DNA from: Apium graveolens
Lineage: Eukaryota; Streptophyta; Magnoliopsida; Apiales; Apiaceae
Assembly (NCBI RefSeq): GCF_009905375.1
Contig: NC_133649.1
Coordinates: 223,841,275 to 223,905,274 of the forward strand
DNA: 64,000 nt
Direction of reading: 5' to 3'
The position numbers and the translations under genes are program-made. Under the pieces are notes generated by a model that made no database searches, was not told the DNA's origin, and saw nothing but the letters and a program-made list of their open reading frames with translations. Positions 33,476 to 50,986 of the stretch are shown piece by piece. The number at the start of each line of letters is the position of its first letter. The stretch's first letter is position 1.

Positions 33476-34039
33476 TTATTGTTGCTCAACAGTCGGCTTA
33501 CTACCTTCCTCTAGCATAATTTTATGCATGTAATATGAAGGGTTGATCCCTTTGATGCCTGTTATAGTCCATCTGATAGCCGATTTGAATTCTCTCAAGA
33601 TCCTCAAGAGCTTGTCCTCCTCACTACCTAAAAGGTCAGATACAATAATAACAGGTAAAGTAGATGCATCACCTAAAAAAGCATACCTCAGGTGTTCAGG
33701 CAATGATTTAAGCTCCAAGGTAGGTGCTTCCTCAATAGATGGTTTGAGCTTTCCTTTAGCACTTTTGAGGTCAGAAGTACCAAGAGATTCAAATGGCATG
33801 TCTAGCTTTCGCCTCCAAGGAGAAGCATTTAGATATTGTTGTTGCTCATTGCCATCCTCATCCTCACTGTCAAAATCCCCCACTAAGGCTTTCTCTAATG
33901 CATCAGACATTAGCATATGATCAAGTTCTGAAGTAACCGCAGAATCAATCAAATCAACTTTTAAGCACTCCTCATCTTCTATAGGGAATTTCATCGCTTT
34001 GAATACATTGAATGTCACATCATGATCCTGCACCCACAT
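33476..34039 (-). pseudogene. Athila protease-RT linker region
   Basis: 188-codon segment in the gag-protease frame, between the stop at 34055-34057 and the frameshift before RT. Acidic middle (DFDSEDEDGNEQQQ) followed by the conserved pre-RT stretch LKSLPEHLRYAFLGDASTLPVII and WTITGIKGINPSYYMHKI, typical of Athila/Tat pol just before RT. It ends at EQQ, directly before the RT N-terminus. Confidence 0.85.
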
Positions 34040-34054
34040 AGTAAGTTCACCTTT

Positions 34055-34603
34055 CTACACATCTATCAAGGTACGGCCTGTAGCCAAGAAAGGTCTCCCC
34101 AAGATTATGGGAATCTTCTTATCTTCCTCGAAATTCAGAATAACAAAGTCTGCAGGAAAGAAGAGCTTATCCACCTTTACTAGCACATCCTCCAATATGC
34201 CTCGTGGGTATGTAATAGAATGATCAGCCAATTGTAGAGACATATAGGTGGGCTTTGGATCAGGCAAATTCAACTTTTTGAAGATCAACAACGGCATCAG
34301 ATTGATGCTTGCACCCAAATCACACAGGCACTTGTCAAAAGATAACTGGCCAATGGTGCAAGGAATGGTGAAGCTACCTGGATATTTAAGCTTTGGAGGT
34401 AACTTTTGTTGCAGCACAGCACTGCATTCTTCTGTTAGAGCAACGGTCTTAAGGTCATCCAGTTTCACCTTTCTTGAAAGAATACGCTTCATAAATTTCG
34501 CATAACTAGGCATTTGCTCCAGCGCCTCAGCGAAAGGTATATTAATGTGAAGTTTCTTGAACACCTCCAGAAATTTACCGAACTGCTTATCAAGCTTTTG
34601 TTG
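34055..34603 (-). pseudogene. Athila retropepsin (protease)
   Basis: Aspartic protease with active site CDLGASINLMP, the DLGA variant usual in Athila, followed by the second half IILGRPFLATGRTLIDV. It would process Gag-Pol. It is in phase with gag upstream (one stop between, TAA for CAA at 34604-34606) and with the linker downstream (TAG at 34055-34057 where CAG is expected). All sites except the stops look intact. Confidence 0.88.
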
Positions 34604-36052
34604 TTACAATCTCTTAGGGAAAGGTGGTGGAGGATAGAGTTGTTTCTCCCCTGTATTACCCTCAGGCAGAGTGTGTTCAACAGTAGTCTTCCTTGGTTCC
34701 GCCGCTTTCTCCTGTTGCTTAGCTTCTTCATCACCAACTTCAGCTTCTCCGTCTTTTGCTTTTTCAGCATCAACAACTTTTCCAGACCTTAAGGTAATAG
34801 CCTTGACTTGCTCTTTAGCTTCCTTCCTGCATGGCACTTCAGTATCACGGGGAAGTGTGCCAGGTTGACGATTGAGCATTGCATTGGCTATTTGACCGAT
34901 TTGATTTTCCAAGGTCTTGATGGAAACCGCCTGACTTTTGCACAATAGCTTAAGTTCCTCAAAATCAGCACTAGAGGGTGGAGTTGCACCTCCTTGTTGA
35001 GGATATGATTGCCTTTGAGCATACTGCTGTGGTTGCTGGAATCCAGGTGGATTAAACTGTTTACTTATGCCTTGTTGATATGGTTGCTGAATAACATTCT
35101 GATTATTACTCCAGCTGAAATTTGGATGATTTCTGTTGTTAGGATGATAAGTAGCTGGCACAGGCTACTGCGGTCACTGATAATTGTTCACATACTGAAC
35201 AGATTCATTAACAAGAGAACACTGATATGTAGCATGAGAACCTGCACAAAGCTCACAGACCATAGCTATCTGATTGACTCCATAGGTGGCTAAAGAATCG
35301 ACCTTCATAGACAGCGCTTGGAGCTGCGCTACAATAGCTGTAGCTGCATCAACTTCCAAAATACCTGCTACCTTCCCAGGCATCATCCTTTGAGTTGGGT
35401 TTTGATGCTCATTTGCAGCCATCGTCTCAATCAGATTATAAGCCTCAGTATAGCTTTTGGCCCACAAGGCGCCTCCAGCTGCTGCATCGAGCATGGGCCG
35501 AGATTGGGCCCCCAAACCATTATAGAAACCAGTGATCACCATCCAATCAGGCATACCATGATGTGGACACTTTCTCAATATCTCCTTGTAGCACTCCCAA
35601 GCTTCGCACATGGATTCTGTAGGCTGCTACGCAAACTGAGTAAGAGCACTCCTCATAGCCGCAGTCTTCGCCATTGGATAAAACTTCACCAGAAACTTTT
35701 ATGCAAGATCTTGCCAAGTAGTGATGGACCCAGCTAGTTCAGAATGTAACCAGTCCTTAGCTTTATCCCTCAGTGAGAATGGGAAAAGCCTCAGCTTGAT
35801 AGCCTCATCAGTCCCACCATTATATTTGAAAGTACTACAGATCTCGACAAAATTCCTTATGTGCATGTTGGGGTCTTCAGTCGCAGCACCCTTGAAAGAA
35901 ACGGAATTCTGCACCATCTGAATAGTGCCCATCTTGATTTCAAAGTTATTGGCCTCAATAGCCGGGTGCATGATGCTAGACTGAATGTCATCAATTTTAG
36001 GCCGAGAAAAGTGCATAAGAGCTGGATCTGCCGGAACTATACGATCACCCAT
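34604..36052 (-). pseudogene. Athila gag
   Basis: Single frame interrupted by several stops near 35699, 35637, 35174 and 35162-35165, most explained by CAA/CAG to TAA/TAG. Residues ~30-250 form the Athila/retrotransposon gag capsid domain (DPNMHIRNFVEICSTFKYNG, LFPFSLRDKAKDWLHSEL, ESMCEAWECYKEILRKCPHHG). A CELC...H...C knuckle lies near 35215-35260. A Gln/Pro-rich stretch, a coiled-coil-like segment (LLCKSQAVSIKTLENQIGQI) and an acidic Lys-rich tail follow. The start at MGDRIVP (36052) is the first Met; the true start may lie upstream, as coding-like sequence continues to about 36170. Confidence 0.85.
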
Positions 36053-36297
36053 TATTACTGGCTCTTTCTGCTCACTTCCTAAATCCGAATCTTCAAAATC
36101 TATGTTCTCCGGAATATCAAGAACTTCGTCTGTCTCCTCAGCCGTATCTAAAGTCCTCTTGAGAGTATGAGAATGTGTTTGTATAAACGCTCGCTAAGGT
36201 ACCTAAAACAGAACCGGAAATAATAAGTAACACGTCTTAATCAACGAGTCATAATGACCACTGATGGTAAGTACATAAACTAAACAAATACGCCGAG

Positions 36298-36315
36298 TCC
36301 CCGGCAGCGGCGCCA
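36298..36315 (-). other. Primer-binding site of Athila (tRNA-Asp type)
   Basis: Minus strand TGGCGCCGCTGCCGGGGA. Plant tRNA-Asp gives TGGCGCCGTTGCCGGGGA, one mismatch. It lies six bases inside the 5' LTR. Confidence 0.92.
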
Positions 36316-37355
36316 AAAACTTGTTAGGGCCGAAACACGCATTAATAATACACGTAAGTATACGCGTTCGCAAGTAATATAGAATACTTTCTAATTCGTT
36401 CCCACAGAGACTCAGACTAATTATGTTCAATTAACACTCACTCATCAATGTATAATTACTTCTCAATATCAAGATAATAACACTTAAATTTGATTAACTA
36501 ATTATTAACTATAATTAACACCGAGAATTAAGCACTTAATTCACACTTGAATTAACAATATTAAAACACACATGAGATCACAACTTCATTACTGCTTCCT
36601 TCAATAGTCATTGTCATTACCCTTAGCATGCAACATTGATGATATTAATCGAACAACATGAAACTGATAAAAGCCAACTTTCATTGTACTAATACCATTC
36701 TACCAAGCATCCACAATTAAGATAGATGTTGAATAGGCATCAATTAAGTTGAGACCCTATATGTCTACAGAATTTGACAACATAACGATTTAAGCACAAG
36801 TTATTCCTTTTGATTACACAGGGCAAGTAAAACGGTTAGAGTTAGCCACTAATCATGCATACACATACATGAACCTATGCTAGCATGGCAAGTTCTAAAC
36901 CTCAAGATCCACTGTAGCTTCACAAGAGATTAACACCCTATCTTACATGTTCGCGACGCATATAAGACGAATAAGCACAACCAATACTAGATATCATACA
37001 ATCATCACACACTAAGGTATTAAACAACTCACTAAAGAATTCCATAGTAAATCCGTTACGACCCCATGATCACGATTAGCCCATGATAGAACTATCGTCA
37101 TCATGGGTTCATATGAAAACATGATAATAACACACGAGAATAATTAAAACTACTTATATTAAACCAGAGTACGTCACAAGAGTAAATAGGTTCAAAGTAA
37201 AGAAAACTAGCATCCAACGTTACAACGAAATAAAGAATCACAAGAAAATATGCTTCCTCTTCGTTGCGATGTGCTAAAACGGTTTTCTTTCTTATCTCCT
37301 CGCTCCTCGATTAATACTACGATCCAACACTAAGTGAGACGTCTCTGAAAACTAC

Positions 37356-37362
37356 TTATATA
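37356..37362 (-). promoter_or_regulatory. TATA box of the Athila 5' LTR
   Basis: Minus strand CTCCTATATAAGTAG. It sits about 85 bases downstream of the palindrome array. Damaged in the 3' LTR. Confidence 0.6.
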
Positions 37363-37446
37363 GGAGTCCCATAAAACCCAGCTAACTCAGAAGTTGGAAG
37401 CTTAACAGAATCAGGATTCTAAAATAATTATTTTAAAATTCTATCC

Positions 37447-37524
37447 CTGAGCGTCCGCTCAGCATTCCTGAGCGGGCGCTCAACTTCCTGAGCGGTCGCT
37501 CAGCAGAGCTGAGCGGGCGCTCAG
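37447..37524. repeat. Array of four palindromes in the Athila 5' LTR
   Basis: Same 16-bp CTGAGCGGGCGCTCAG-type units as at 26503-26621 and 30603-30660, here four, flanked by ACCCCTTCTGGAA. Confidence 0.9.
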
Positions 37525-37769
37525 ACCCCTTCTGGAAAATGCTCTGTTTTTGCTCCCATTTCTTGCTGCATTCTGCTCCTATCTTCCCACGCGCAATGCT
37601 AAACTCATGCCAAGGCTTATTCTCGATGAAATCTCTCAAGAAATGCAATTAATACCCTGAAATGCATAAACACTAGAAAAAGGAATCAAATACACAAAAC
37701 ACTTGATTCCAAGACATCAATTCAAGCCATTATAAGACGTTCTAAGTGGTATAAAAATGCCACTTATCA

Positions 37770-40700
37770 TAGGACAAGCTCCACGCTGGAGGAAACGAGT
37801 TGATGGAAGTTGATGAAGAGCCAAAGTTGCAAGTTTCAAAGGCACCACCGTTGCGAAAAGGTTCTTATCACTTACCGGGCGCTGCGCCAGGAATAATATC
37901 TATCTTATTAGGTATAGGTAAGACTAGCAAGAAGGTGCGACCTTATTTACATATAGAACGTCGATTTGCATTAGTGGTTGAAAGTATAACATCAAGGACA
38001 CCGATGAGAATATCAAAGACAGTATGGGACGTTAGCATTGGGTTAGAGTTACAAATAAAATGGTACACAAAGGTAAATGAAGTTTCGTCGACTAATAAAT
38101 GCGAACAGAATCCAAGGAGAAATAGAAGATATACCAAGGTAAAGAGACCCTTATATGGGCGTTCCTTTAGTTAGATATCTCATTAACGGATTATAAAAAT
38201 AGCGAGTAACTTATATTGTAATGACGACTAAATCTCTGATTTTCAAAATTTTAAAACGAGTTTTGAAAAAAAAATTCATAATAAACTTTCAGAAGATCTT
38301 TGCATAAAATTAGTTTCACAACATGGTTGTCGAATTACTACTTAAGTTCTCGTTATTATAAATAGAGAATGACCTAAAAGCATAATGGATCTAGACTCAG
38401 TATTGTTAGTTTAGAGGACCAAGTAGACCCACTGTTATGAGGAAAGTTTAAAGTTTTCTTATGAAAGATGAACGTAAACTTTGTTTAATAATATTAATAA
38501 TTGAATCAACATGTTAAAATATTATTTACCCGGTTCCTGAATTATTAAAAATTTAACAAGATTCGTGATTCAAAAAGACAGCGGAGAATCGAAGGAAATG
38601 GAGGACTCTTCCAGATGATTGGAGAAGAATAGTATTTTTATCGACGAAGTTGAGACGTTGCGTGATCGATGGTTATTCTAGGCGACATATATGAAATCAG
38701 AAGCAATGATTATAAATTTCATAAGGACGCGATTATGATCTAAATATTAGAATATTTAATGTTGAGGCATTTCCAGACGACATTCTGAAGTTATGAGGTG
38801 ACCTAAATTGTGAATTTGTTAATCGAATAATCCTTGAAGGTATATTTAAGCGAAGCATGGATGGTGACCAAAAGTGTCATTCTTTTCTCTAATACGACAA
38901 CATATGTTCTTCTTGATTCGTAAATACGTATGAGCTTCTTTTATCGATAAATTATATGAGGTGAAAATGAAAGAAATTTATTGTACTCCTTCCGAATTAT
39001 TTCTCTTCCCTAAATATTACTTCCTGATTGAGACAAATAGTGTTGTGATGTGACGCTTTGTCGGAATGACGAAGTGTCTAGTGGGACGCCACATAATCAT
39101 GTGTGGTATGGCATATAGTATGAAAGACTAGTCATCTTGGGTACAAATATGGTTGTCTCATTCATATCTACATCCTCACTCATTCTTCTTTCTTCAATTA
39201 TGATTTATTGACTTACGGATTCTCCCAATTGTTGTGTTGTATTGTTGTTCTTTACGCAGCTCTTCAATCAAAATCATATACACAAACTCTCTTCTTGTGT
39301 AAAGTCTATTCTTAGAAGATTTTAAAAGAAGAGGTATAGTTCCATGTAGCAGGTGGAATTACAGGTCGAATATAGATATAATTGCAAGCCGATAAATGGT
39401 GGACATCTATGGGCAAGGAAGAATGGATATACCGATAACGTGTCATTACATGAACATCAAATCAGACGATTGTTCTTTTTACGAGGATTTAATCAGTACG
39501 GTAGATTGCATCAACACGATGTACTTCAGGTCAGGAGATTTTGACGTGAAATAAATAGTTAGCAAACCTTAATAAGTAAACTAGTTATAAAATAAGAAAT
39601 TAAAAGCTGTGTACACCAGACAAAGCAAATGAATGTTGGGACAACAACCGAAGATTAAGGAATTCTTCAAAATGACTCAGGCAGGCGAATAATACGTGAA
39701 GCATCCCTTCATCATGGGAAGATACTTGCCATGAAGATTCAAGATCAAAGAAATCTTAATTGTGAACAAATTTCGAACGTGTTCTTCAAGGCATTGTCAA
39801 GTTCTTTAATTTGAGTAAAAGAGATATGGGGAAATTAATACTCATACCCGAGCCAGCGACGAAAGTTCGATATGGGAACATCAGTAGAGATGAAGGAATG
39901 GTGATCCAACTGTGGAATATTTTAAGGAGTAATGTTCCAAAATTAATTAAGTTTTCCCTAGATTGTGATAATGATAGTTTTGATTAAGACCATGCATGGT
40001 TATTAAAAGATAAACAGATTGATTAATGAAACAAGTGTATATCGTCAAAGCTAGAGGATTGGTGTGATTAGTTGAAGGATGCGGCATAACTCTTAAGAGT
40101 AACTAGACACAATTAGTAATGGTAATAAATAAGATTAAGAGATGTCCTTGAGACGGATTTATGAATAGGCATAAGTAATATGAACCATTAATTAGAAATC
40201 TTGGATTTAAAAGAAAAGTTAAAAGAATCGCGAAATAAAGTTTTAAGAAATACCAAGATAATTTTTAAGTTTATTAGTGATATCCTGTGATATTCTGAAA
40301 GGATTGAGAAAAGTATGGTTATGTTAATCATTGTTGGTTTAAGATTTTAATCCAATTAAAAGATGTATATTATGTCAAGTAGGATATGTGGTGATCAGCA
40401 TGATATATTCTGAAATATGCTAAAATGGTGATTTTGGTTGATGGAAGTGGATTGATATGATTGTGGATGCTTTGGTTGATTGATGGTGTCGGCTTGAGTC
40501 CGATTGGTAGTCAATATTATAGGGGAAGTGTTGGCCAAATTTTTAGAAAATGCCCTACTTTTAAGGATAGAAAATCTACTTTTTATGTTTTGAGATTCTC
40601 ATTGGTACTCCAAATGATGGCGATCTTGATTCTGGAAAGGGTTGTTATGACCAAACTGACTTTATATAATTGGTCTCTGATTTCATTTAGCTAGTCATCA

Positions 40701-43052
40701 CTTGGTTTAATTGATCAGTCAAAAGAGTTAATTGATTAACTTTACCAACTAATGGTCAGTTAAATGGAAATCAATTTTAATTAGATTAAGTCAAATTCTG
40801 ATATGATTTTCAAATCCGAAATCAAAACAATTAGGAATTTGGAGGAAGTAAAGGCATTAGCAGAAATCGGAAGTTTAGTAGAATTAGCGCGATGTTACTG
40901 CAAGTTTGTGCGAGGTTTTATCTAGAGGAATATGCCCTTTTGCAATGAATAAGAAGAATAGAAGGTTATTGGTATATGCTAGGGACAAGAACATTTTTAA
41001 GACCTGCAAATTAAAGAAAGAACAAAGAGATTTTATCATCTGTGATGGTGCTCCATGAAAGACGTGATGGTATATCCATATAGAATGATGAGGTAATGGA
41101 AGTTACTGTGAAAACTCGCGAAATACAAGTATCTGATGTATGGCAGAGGCTGGCAATGTCCGCATGTGAAATAAGTAAAAAGAAGTGTCAATTATGTAGA
41201 ATATAATATGTAATTTATTCAAACCCCAATAATTAGAAACATATCTCCGATTCGAGAGAGCTAAATATGAGATAGGGAATAGCAAGAGATAATTAGAAGT
41301 AAAAGTATGTAATCAGTGATGAATTAAGTAAGACTAATAAAATAGCTGTCAATGGATTTTGATGATTCTGTTAGTAAGAAATTTAAATATTATAAATAAA
41401 AGCCTTTATTCCAATGTTAACTCCATAGATGGCTTATCTAATAACGATCATATTAGTATTATCAAGAAAAAGGAATTCCTTATATTTAAAAGAAATAATA
41501 AATGATGAGAATAGAGAACTAATTCAGAAAATAAGTGGAATCAAAAGGATGATAAAGAAATTTTATAAAAGGATCCATGATATAAGTAAGTTGTGAACGT
41601 CAGTTGCGTCAGAACTGATGTAAGAATAACGTGATACACCGATAATGGGAGAAAGGAATTTCATTTGAAGAAGGCGTGTAAGTAGGGAAGGTTAAATGAA
41701 GATATTGGTGGGCATGGCATAAGAACAGAAAGGGAAGGACATGTAAGTAATTGTAATATCTACTGAAGAACCAAACCCGCATCAAAGGGGTGAACCTGAT
41801 ATTGTAATGATTTTAAAATGAATATAATTCGTTAAGAGATGTTATAGTAAAATCACTTGAGAACCAGAGACGAAGAATGCATTATTTAAATTACTAGGGA
41901 TAGGTTGACCAAACCTAATTATCCTTTTATTGATAGATACTTTACCCGAGAAATAAGTACATTATTGCTTCAAAAAGATGGTGGTATGTTATCAGATTTA
42001 AGTATAAATCATAATTAATTGTATTATTATTTGATTAATATATTGAAAGAAATATGAGAAACGCTATGAATCGTGTTGAACCGAAATAAGATATACCATT
42101 CATGAATAGATAGGCGAATAAGGTAGAAGTAAGAAATAGGAGTTGGTTAAATCGTGGCAACTCGGGAAATTCAGGTTACTCCGAGAATATGACACAAGAC
42201 ATAAGATAGAAGATGACTTTCTGATAATGTGGCATGAAGAAAGGAAAGAACGTTATATGTAGCGGAACGTCAGAGAAAAATCTTACAATAAAATTATATA
42301 TCGGGATTCCCTAGAATTAAATAAATGATAAAATAGGTTATAGTATAGGGGAAAGGTATCCAAATTAATATATTTTCTTTTATATAGTAAGAGATTCTCA
42401 CTTGATGAATATATTTGATAGTGATTAAAAAGAAATTTGAGGTATACTATTAAGTGGTGATTTAAAATGCAATTGTCAAGATGTCCTCTTTAATTTTAAA
42501 TTTTAGAATGGATTTAAGACATTTGGAAATCGAAGATGCCATGAGCTTAGTATATCATGCGCATATGAATGAAAAGTACAGGAGATCAATTAAAGGTTCT
42601 CGAATACGATTGAAAACGATCACAGGCAAGATTGATCGAAAATAAGAAACATGGAAAATGAAGTAGAAACAGCCAGTGAAAAGGGGAGGCATTCCGAAGC
42701 ACGAATTATTTGAATTAGAAAGAAAAGAAGATTAATATAAATTAAGTTAGTCCTTTGAGACGGTAAAATAGGTAGAATAATGAGTTCATAAAACAATTAT
42801 ATGTATATAACCGGGAAGAGTAATTTAGCTCCAAATATATGAAGTGAAGATTGAGTCAAGTTACATGAGCAACTAATAGATTTGATATCGGTAAGAAACC
42901 ATTGAGTAATGAGTAAAGAAAGGAGTGAAGCTTTTGGAAAAGTTGATCGGGTAATAAATCAACTTGAGAAATCATAAGTAGGATACTTGAAAGGTATCAC
43001 TGGTTGTTCCATAGCATGATTCTGAGGACAGAATCCTTTTAAGGGGGAAGGA
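37770..43052 (+). mobile_element. Gypsy-2 internal region, decayed
   Basis: 5.3 kb between the Athila insertion and the 3' LTR. No frame longer than about 125 codons. Near 40855-41060 faint RT-end/RNase H coding remains (plus strand, RYYCKFVRGF-like, then broken). The part from about 37780 to 41050 is homologous to 47170-50300 in inverted orientation. The last 1.27 kb matches 7624-8888. It ends in the polypurine tract TTTTAAGGGGGAAGGA (43037-43052). Gag and protease are not recognisable, so this is a heavily mutated or non-autonomous body. Confidence 0.8.
40855..41060 (+). pseudogene. Remnant of Gypsy-2 reverse transcriptase end
   Basis: With stops tolerated, the translation gives a stretch resembling the conserved RT connection (…LARYYCKFVRGF…) followed by something like the start of RNase H. 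Many stops and indels. Gypsy rather than Copia from the motif. Low certainty on the exact limits. Confidence 0.45.
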
Positions 43053-46807
<3,755 letters not shown>

Positions 46808-49800
46808 TCATGGCAATTTATAAAGTTTCTTTATCATCATTTTGATTCCACCTTCTTTCCTATTTCCATTCTTTATTCTTATAACTCATTCAAAACCGAA
46901 CTCTTGATATTAATACTCATTTTGATGTCATATCAAATTAGATATCAATACGAACTTTGATGCTCACAACATCCCATGCTGAAGTAAACATCAAACATCT
47001 ATATAAATACCATTTTTGATATTTAACAACAACCTAAGTATCAATATCAATCAGAAACTGAACTAAAACCGTATCTCACATTTAATCCAAAACAGAAATA
47101 CTTGGTAAATCGTTTATTGTATTATTATCAAAACAATTTAGAAACAAGATGTCCTTTAATAAAACTTTATTGCAGATGATAAAATCTCTTTGATTTTCTA
47201 ATAAAATCCATATTGGTGTAATTATTAATCTCTTCTTTATTCCATCTCCCATCTTCCTTTCCTTCCTTCCTTCTCTTTACTCTATCTTAAATCTTTAGTT
47301 CTTGGAAACATTTTTTTCTCACTTGTCCATAAAACTAACTTTTTATTCCTCTTGTCCATTAAAAAGGGCATATTCATCCAAGTAAAACTTCACACACTTA
47401 CAGCAATTTCTGAATTCTACCGGTGTCCTTACCTTCTCCAAATTCCTTATTGCTTTGATTTTGAATTTGAAAGTCACATCAAACTTTGACTTAATCTAAT
47501 TGGAATCGATTTCCATCTAACTGACCATTAATTGGTAAAATTAACCAATTAACTCACTTAATTAATCAATTACACCAAGTGAGGACTAGCTAAATAAAAT
47601 CAAAGACCAATTATATATAGTCGGATTGGCTGTAACAACCTCTTTCAAGAACCGAGACCACAATAATTTAGAGTATCAACAAGAATATCAATAACACCCA
47701 GAAGTATACCTTCTATGTTTAAAAGTAAGATAATCTCCAAAAATTTGGACAACATCTCCTTTATATTATTGATTACCAGTTGGAGTCAAGCCGACACCAA
47801 CAATCAATCAAACAACCAACAATCAATCCACAAGTGTACCAACCAACGTCCACCTTTTAAACTCACCATTTCACCATCACATATAATACTAGCCAGTATA
47901 ACCCATATTTTTAGTTCAACTTAAGATTATAACGAACAATTTTTATTATACCATACCTTTTCTCATATCTTTTGATTATAACAGAATATCACTACTGAAT
48001 ACAATTACAAATTATTCTAAAATTCTTCTAGTTCATGTTTCAATCCAAGCTCTCTCATTAACAATTCGTCTATCCTTGACAATATACACTTGTTCTTATT
48101 AGTTAACTTGTTCAACTTTTGATAACCCATACATGGTCTCAACCAACACTCTCATAATCTTGTGAAAAAAAATTCATTTGGTTTTAAATAATTATTTCCT
48201 AAAAATCGTTGTTGTTAAACCACCATATCTTTACCTCCACTTATGCCTTTTCATACTGAACTTCTTTCACCTGTTCGGTTATGAGCATCAAATTTGCCAT
48301 AACTCATTTACTTAAGTGGTAAAACCCACCATTCCTTGAAGAACACCCTTGAAGTTTATTCGTAACTATAATTTCTTCGATCTTGAATCTTCATGAGAAA
48401 TATCTCCCACATGGTTGAAGTATGCTTCATCTTCACAATATATTAATCGATTATCTGGTTATATTAAGAATTTCTTCATTTGCTTCTGTTGTCCAATCAA
48501 TCATTTGCCTTTTCTGATATACACAGCTTTACTTTCTTATTTCTCTAGTTAATTTACCTCATACTGTTTGATAACTACTCCAATTCACGCCAAAATCTCA
48601 TACTTGCAACGTATCATGTAGACAGATTTCCGCCTCTGATTTGATGTCCTCGCAACAATCCCGTTATTTGCATAATGGTTCTTCACTGCACGTAAATGTC
48701 CACCATTTGTTGGCTTGCAATTATCCACACTTATTATATAACTCCATCTGCTACACGGGTTCATTTCACTTCCTTTTTAAAACACTCAAAGAATAGACTT
48801 TACACAAGAAGGGAATTTGTGTATATGATTATGATTGGAGACTTTTGTTAAGGGATAACAGTACAAGGAAATAATCGGAAGGATCCATAAATCAAGAAAT
48901 CATAATTTAAGAGGAAAGAATGAATAATGATTTGGATATGAGTAAGACAACCATATTTATACTTCAAGATGGCTAGTCTTTCATACTATATGGCATACAG
49001 CACATGATTAGGTGGCGTCCCACCAGATTCTTCATCATTTCGACAAAGAGTCACACCATAACACTGCTTGTCTCAACCAGAAAGCAATATTTTGATGGAG
49101 GAATGATTTGAAAGGGGATTCAACAATTTTCTTATTACCTTATAGAGCTTATTATGAAAGAAGTTCATACTTTACTCGAGATTCATAAGAATATATAGGG
49201 TTATAGGAAAGAATGATATCATTGGTCACCATCAACATTTCATCTGTTTACAACTTCAACGCTTGTCTGATCAATAGATCCCATTTCGAGTCATATATTA
49301 ACTTTAGAAAGTTCTCTGAAATGTTTTCTTAAATCGATCATTAGAATAATTTCCCATTTATTTGGTCTTGTATTTTTAGCGTCGCGCTTCCATGTTCAAT
49401 ATTTTTATAATTCGATCATATTTGCACTCTTAAGAGATTTACAATCATAACTTCAAATTTTGCTTACGTTACTGATCATTCAACATATCGACTCCTTTGT
49501 TAATAACATTCTTCCTTTAGAACAGTCTGGAAATTTTTCTCAATCTTCTTTGCTCATACTCGGCTTCTTGTGAATCGACGTATTCTTTGATCTCTAATCA
49601 TCTCAGAAATTGAATAAACTGTTTCTCCGTACATTGGTTCTGTCGTTTAAACTTATCAAATAATATTTGCATTCTTCTGCTAGGAACAATCAAATTTTTT
49701 CCATAATAGCGGGTTCAATAGGCATTCTAAACAAACCATACTAACTTCTAGAACAAGTATTCTTCTAGGTAATCTGAATCTTATAACAAACAAGAAACTC

Positions 49801-50499
49801 AAGTAGTAGTATGACAACCAAGTTTTTTTTAAAACTTGTTTTGTTCCAAGGATTTTTAGAAAAAAAATTGTTAAGAAAATCTCTTTTAAAAACTATTTTA
49901 AATTTTAAAAATTATCCACCTGGTCGTCATTACTATATGAGTTGGTTGTCGTCCTTCTCAACCACTACCAAGTATCAATTTAGGGAAATAATCAGATAAG
50001 AGCTCATTCATTTCCATATATCCTCTACCCCTTATTGGGTCCATTTTTCCTTCATTAATCGATGAAAACTTCAATTACCGTTACATACTATCTCATTCGT
50101 AATTTCACTTTAAGGCTTCTATCCTGGTAATACTCACATCTTCACTTTTGATATTGCTAAGTATACCAGGTCTATCAAATAATCAACAAATCTATTCTAT
50201 AAAACAAAGTCTGTTGATATCACATCGCATCGCTACTATACATATTACGCTTTTCATAACACGATCATCTAATTTCAAGAAAACTCTGGATCTCCCATCT
50301 TCTCAAACTCCTTTAGAACCCATCTAGTTCACTCCACAAGATAATTATGGGTGGTATACTTACTAGTAGCTCCATATAACCTGGTAGCAGCTATCCCTCG
50401 GAACACACGAATCTTCTCTCTAGGTTTCTTCTCACCCTTCTTAATATTTTGTGTACTTATCATATATTGTAGTTATCGAATCCATCCTCATAAGTGGTA

Positions 50500-50793
50500 T
50501 TACTTCATAAGACAGGTTTTAAACCGATGGTATAGAACAAGGTGTAGGGTAGACAGAAAAGATGCACTCATAGCTGAATATCCGATAGAACAAGAATCAG
50601 CATGTGGGGATCCTCGAATAGGTGGTCTCACATCAGGGGATGGAATAATAGCTTGAAAAGGTGTAACTGTCGCAATAGGAGGTGATATAGCTAACACCAG
50701 TGGAAGAGCAGGGCGTGAATCAAATGATGGTCCTTCGACTGAAGGCTCCGGATGATCGGACGATCCCGGGATATAGGAATCAGCCATCGTCAC
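50500..50793 (-). pseudogene. Pre-gag ORF remnant of Gypsy-3
   Basis: 98-codon minus-strand frame about 180 bases from the PBS. Rich in Pro and Ser with acidic residues at the start (MTMADSYIPGSSDHPEPSVEG). No domain recognised. Same relative position as the 214-codon acidic ORF of Gypsy-1; sequence similarity is weak by eye. Probably truncated. Confidence 0.4.
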
Positions 50794-50970
50794 TACCTGA
50801 AAATCGCGTCGCTAGATAAGAATCTCGAATCTCATCATGAATCATACCAAAACCTATTGTACAGTCGCACTCAACCTCTCGACGTCCTATCTTTCTATTT
50901 CTTAATCCTAATCCTAACCCTTTATCTATTTCCGACAATCTAGGCTTGTTTTAGTGACTTATAACCTGTA

Positions 50971-50982
50971 GCTCTGATACCA
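50971..50982 (-). other. Primer-binding site of Gypsy-3
   Basis: Minus strand TGGTATCAGAGC, exact complement of the plant initiator tRNA-Met end, four bases inside the LTR. Confidence 0.9.
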
Positions 50983-50986
50983 AACC

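Larger units (their letters stand above)
25377..37769 (-). mobile_element. Athila-type Gypsy retrotransposon, complete, minus strand
   Basis: 12.4 kb with LTRs 25377-26865 (3' LTR) and 36322-37769 (5' LTR), both TGTTAGGGC...CTTATCA on the plus strand. In the first ~230 bases the LTRs differ at roughly a dozen positions. The tRNA-Asp PBS, Athila-type DLGA protease, gag-protease-RT-RNase H-integrase order and an extra ORF after pol support Athila. A solo LTR (28047-29141) is nested in the 3' region. No clear target duplication: the flanks are AAACT on the left and TAGGA on the right. Several stops and two frameshifts in pol make it defective. Confidence 0.93.
36322..37769 (-). mobile_element. 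5' LTR of the Athila element
   Basis: 1448 bp. On the minus strand: four palindromes (37447-37524), then about 85 bases on the TATA box TATATAAG (37356-37362), then the R/U5 region ending ...GCCCTAACA next to the PBS. This is the promoter that would drive the genomic RNA. Confidence 0.93.
46808..50986 (-). mobile_element. Gypsy-3 internal region, decayed, minus strand
   Basis: Lies between the end of the Gypsy-2 3' LTR and the Gypsy-3 PBS. From about 47170 to 50300 it is homologous to 41050-37780 read in reverse; for example 47480-47640 pairs with 40480-40800, and 48780-49100 with 39000-39330. I see nothing assignable at 46808-47170. Apart from a short ORF near the PBS no reading frame survives. 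The 3' half and 3' LTR are missing or outside recognition. Confidence 0.7.

Noticed and set aside
37800..38174. 124-codon ORF at the start of the Gypsy-2 internal region after Athila
   Set aside because: No motif recognised, no counterpart frame in the inverted copy in Gypsy-3; kept only as decayed internal sequence.
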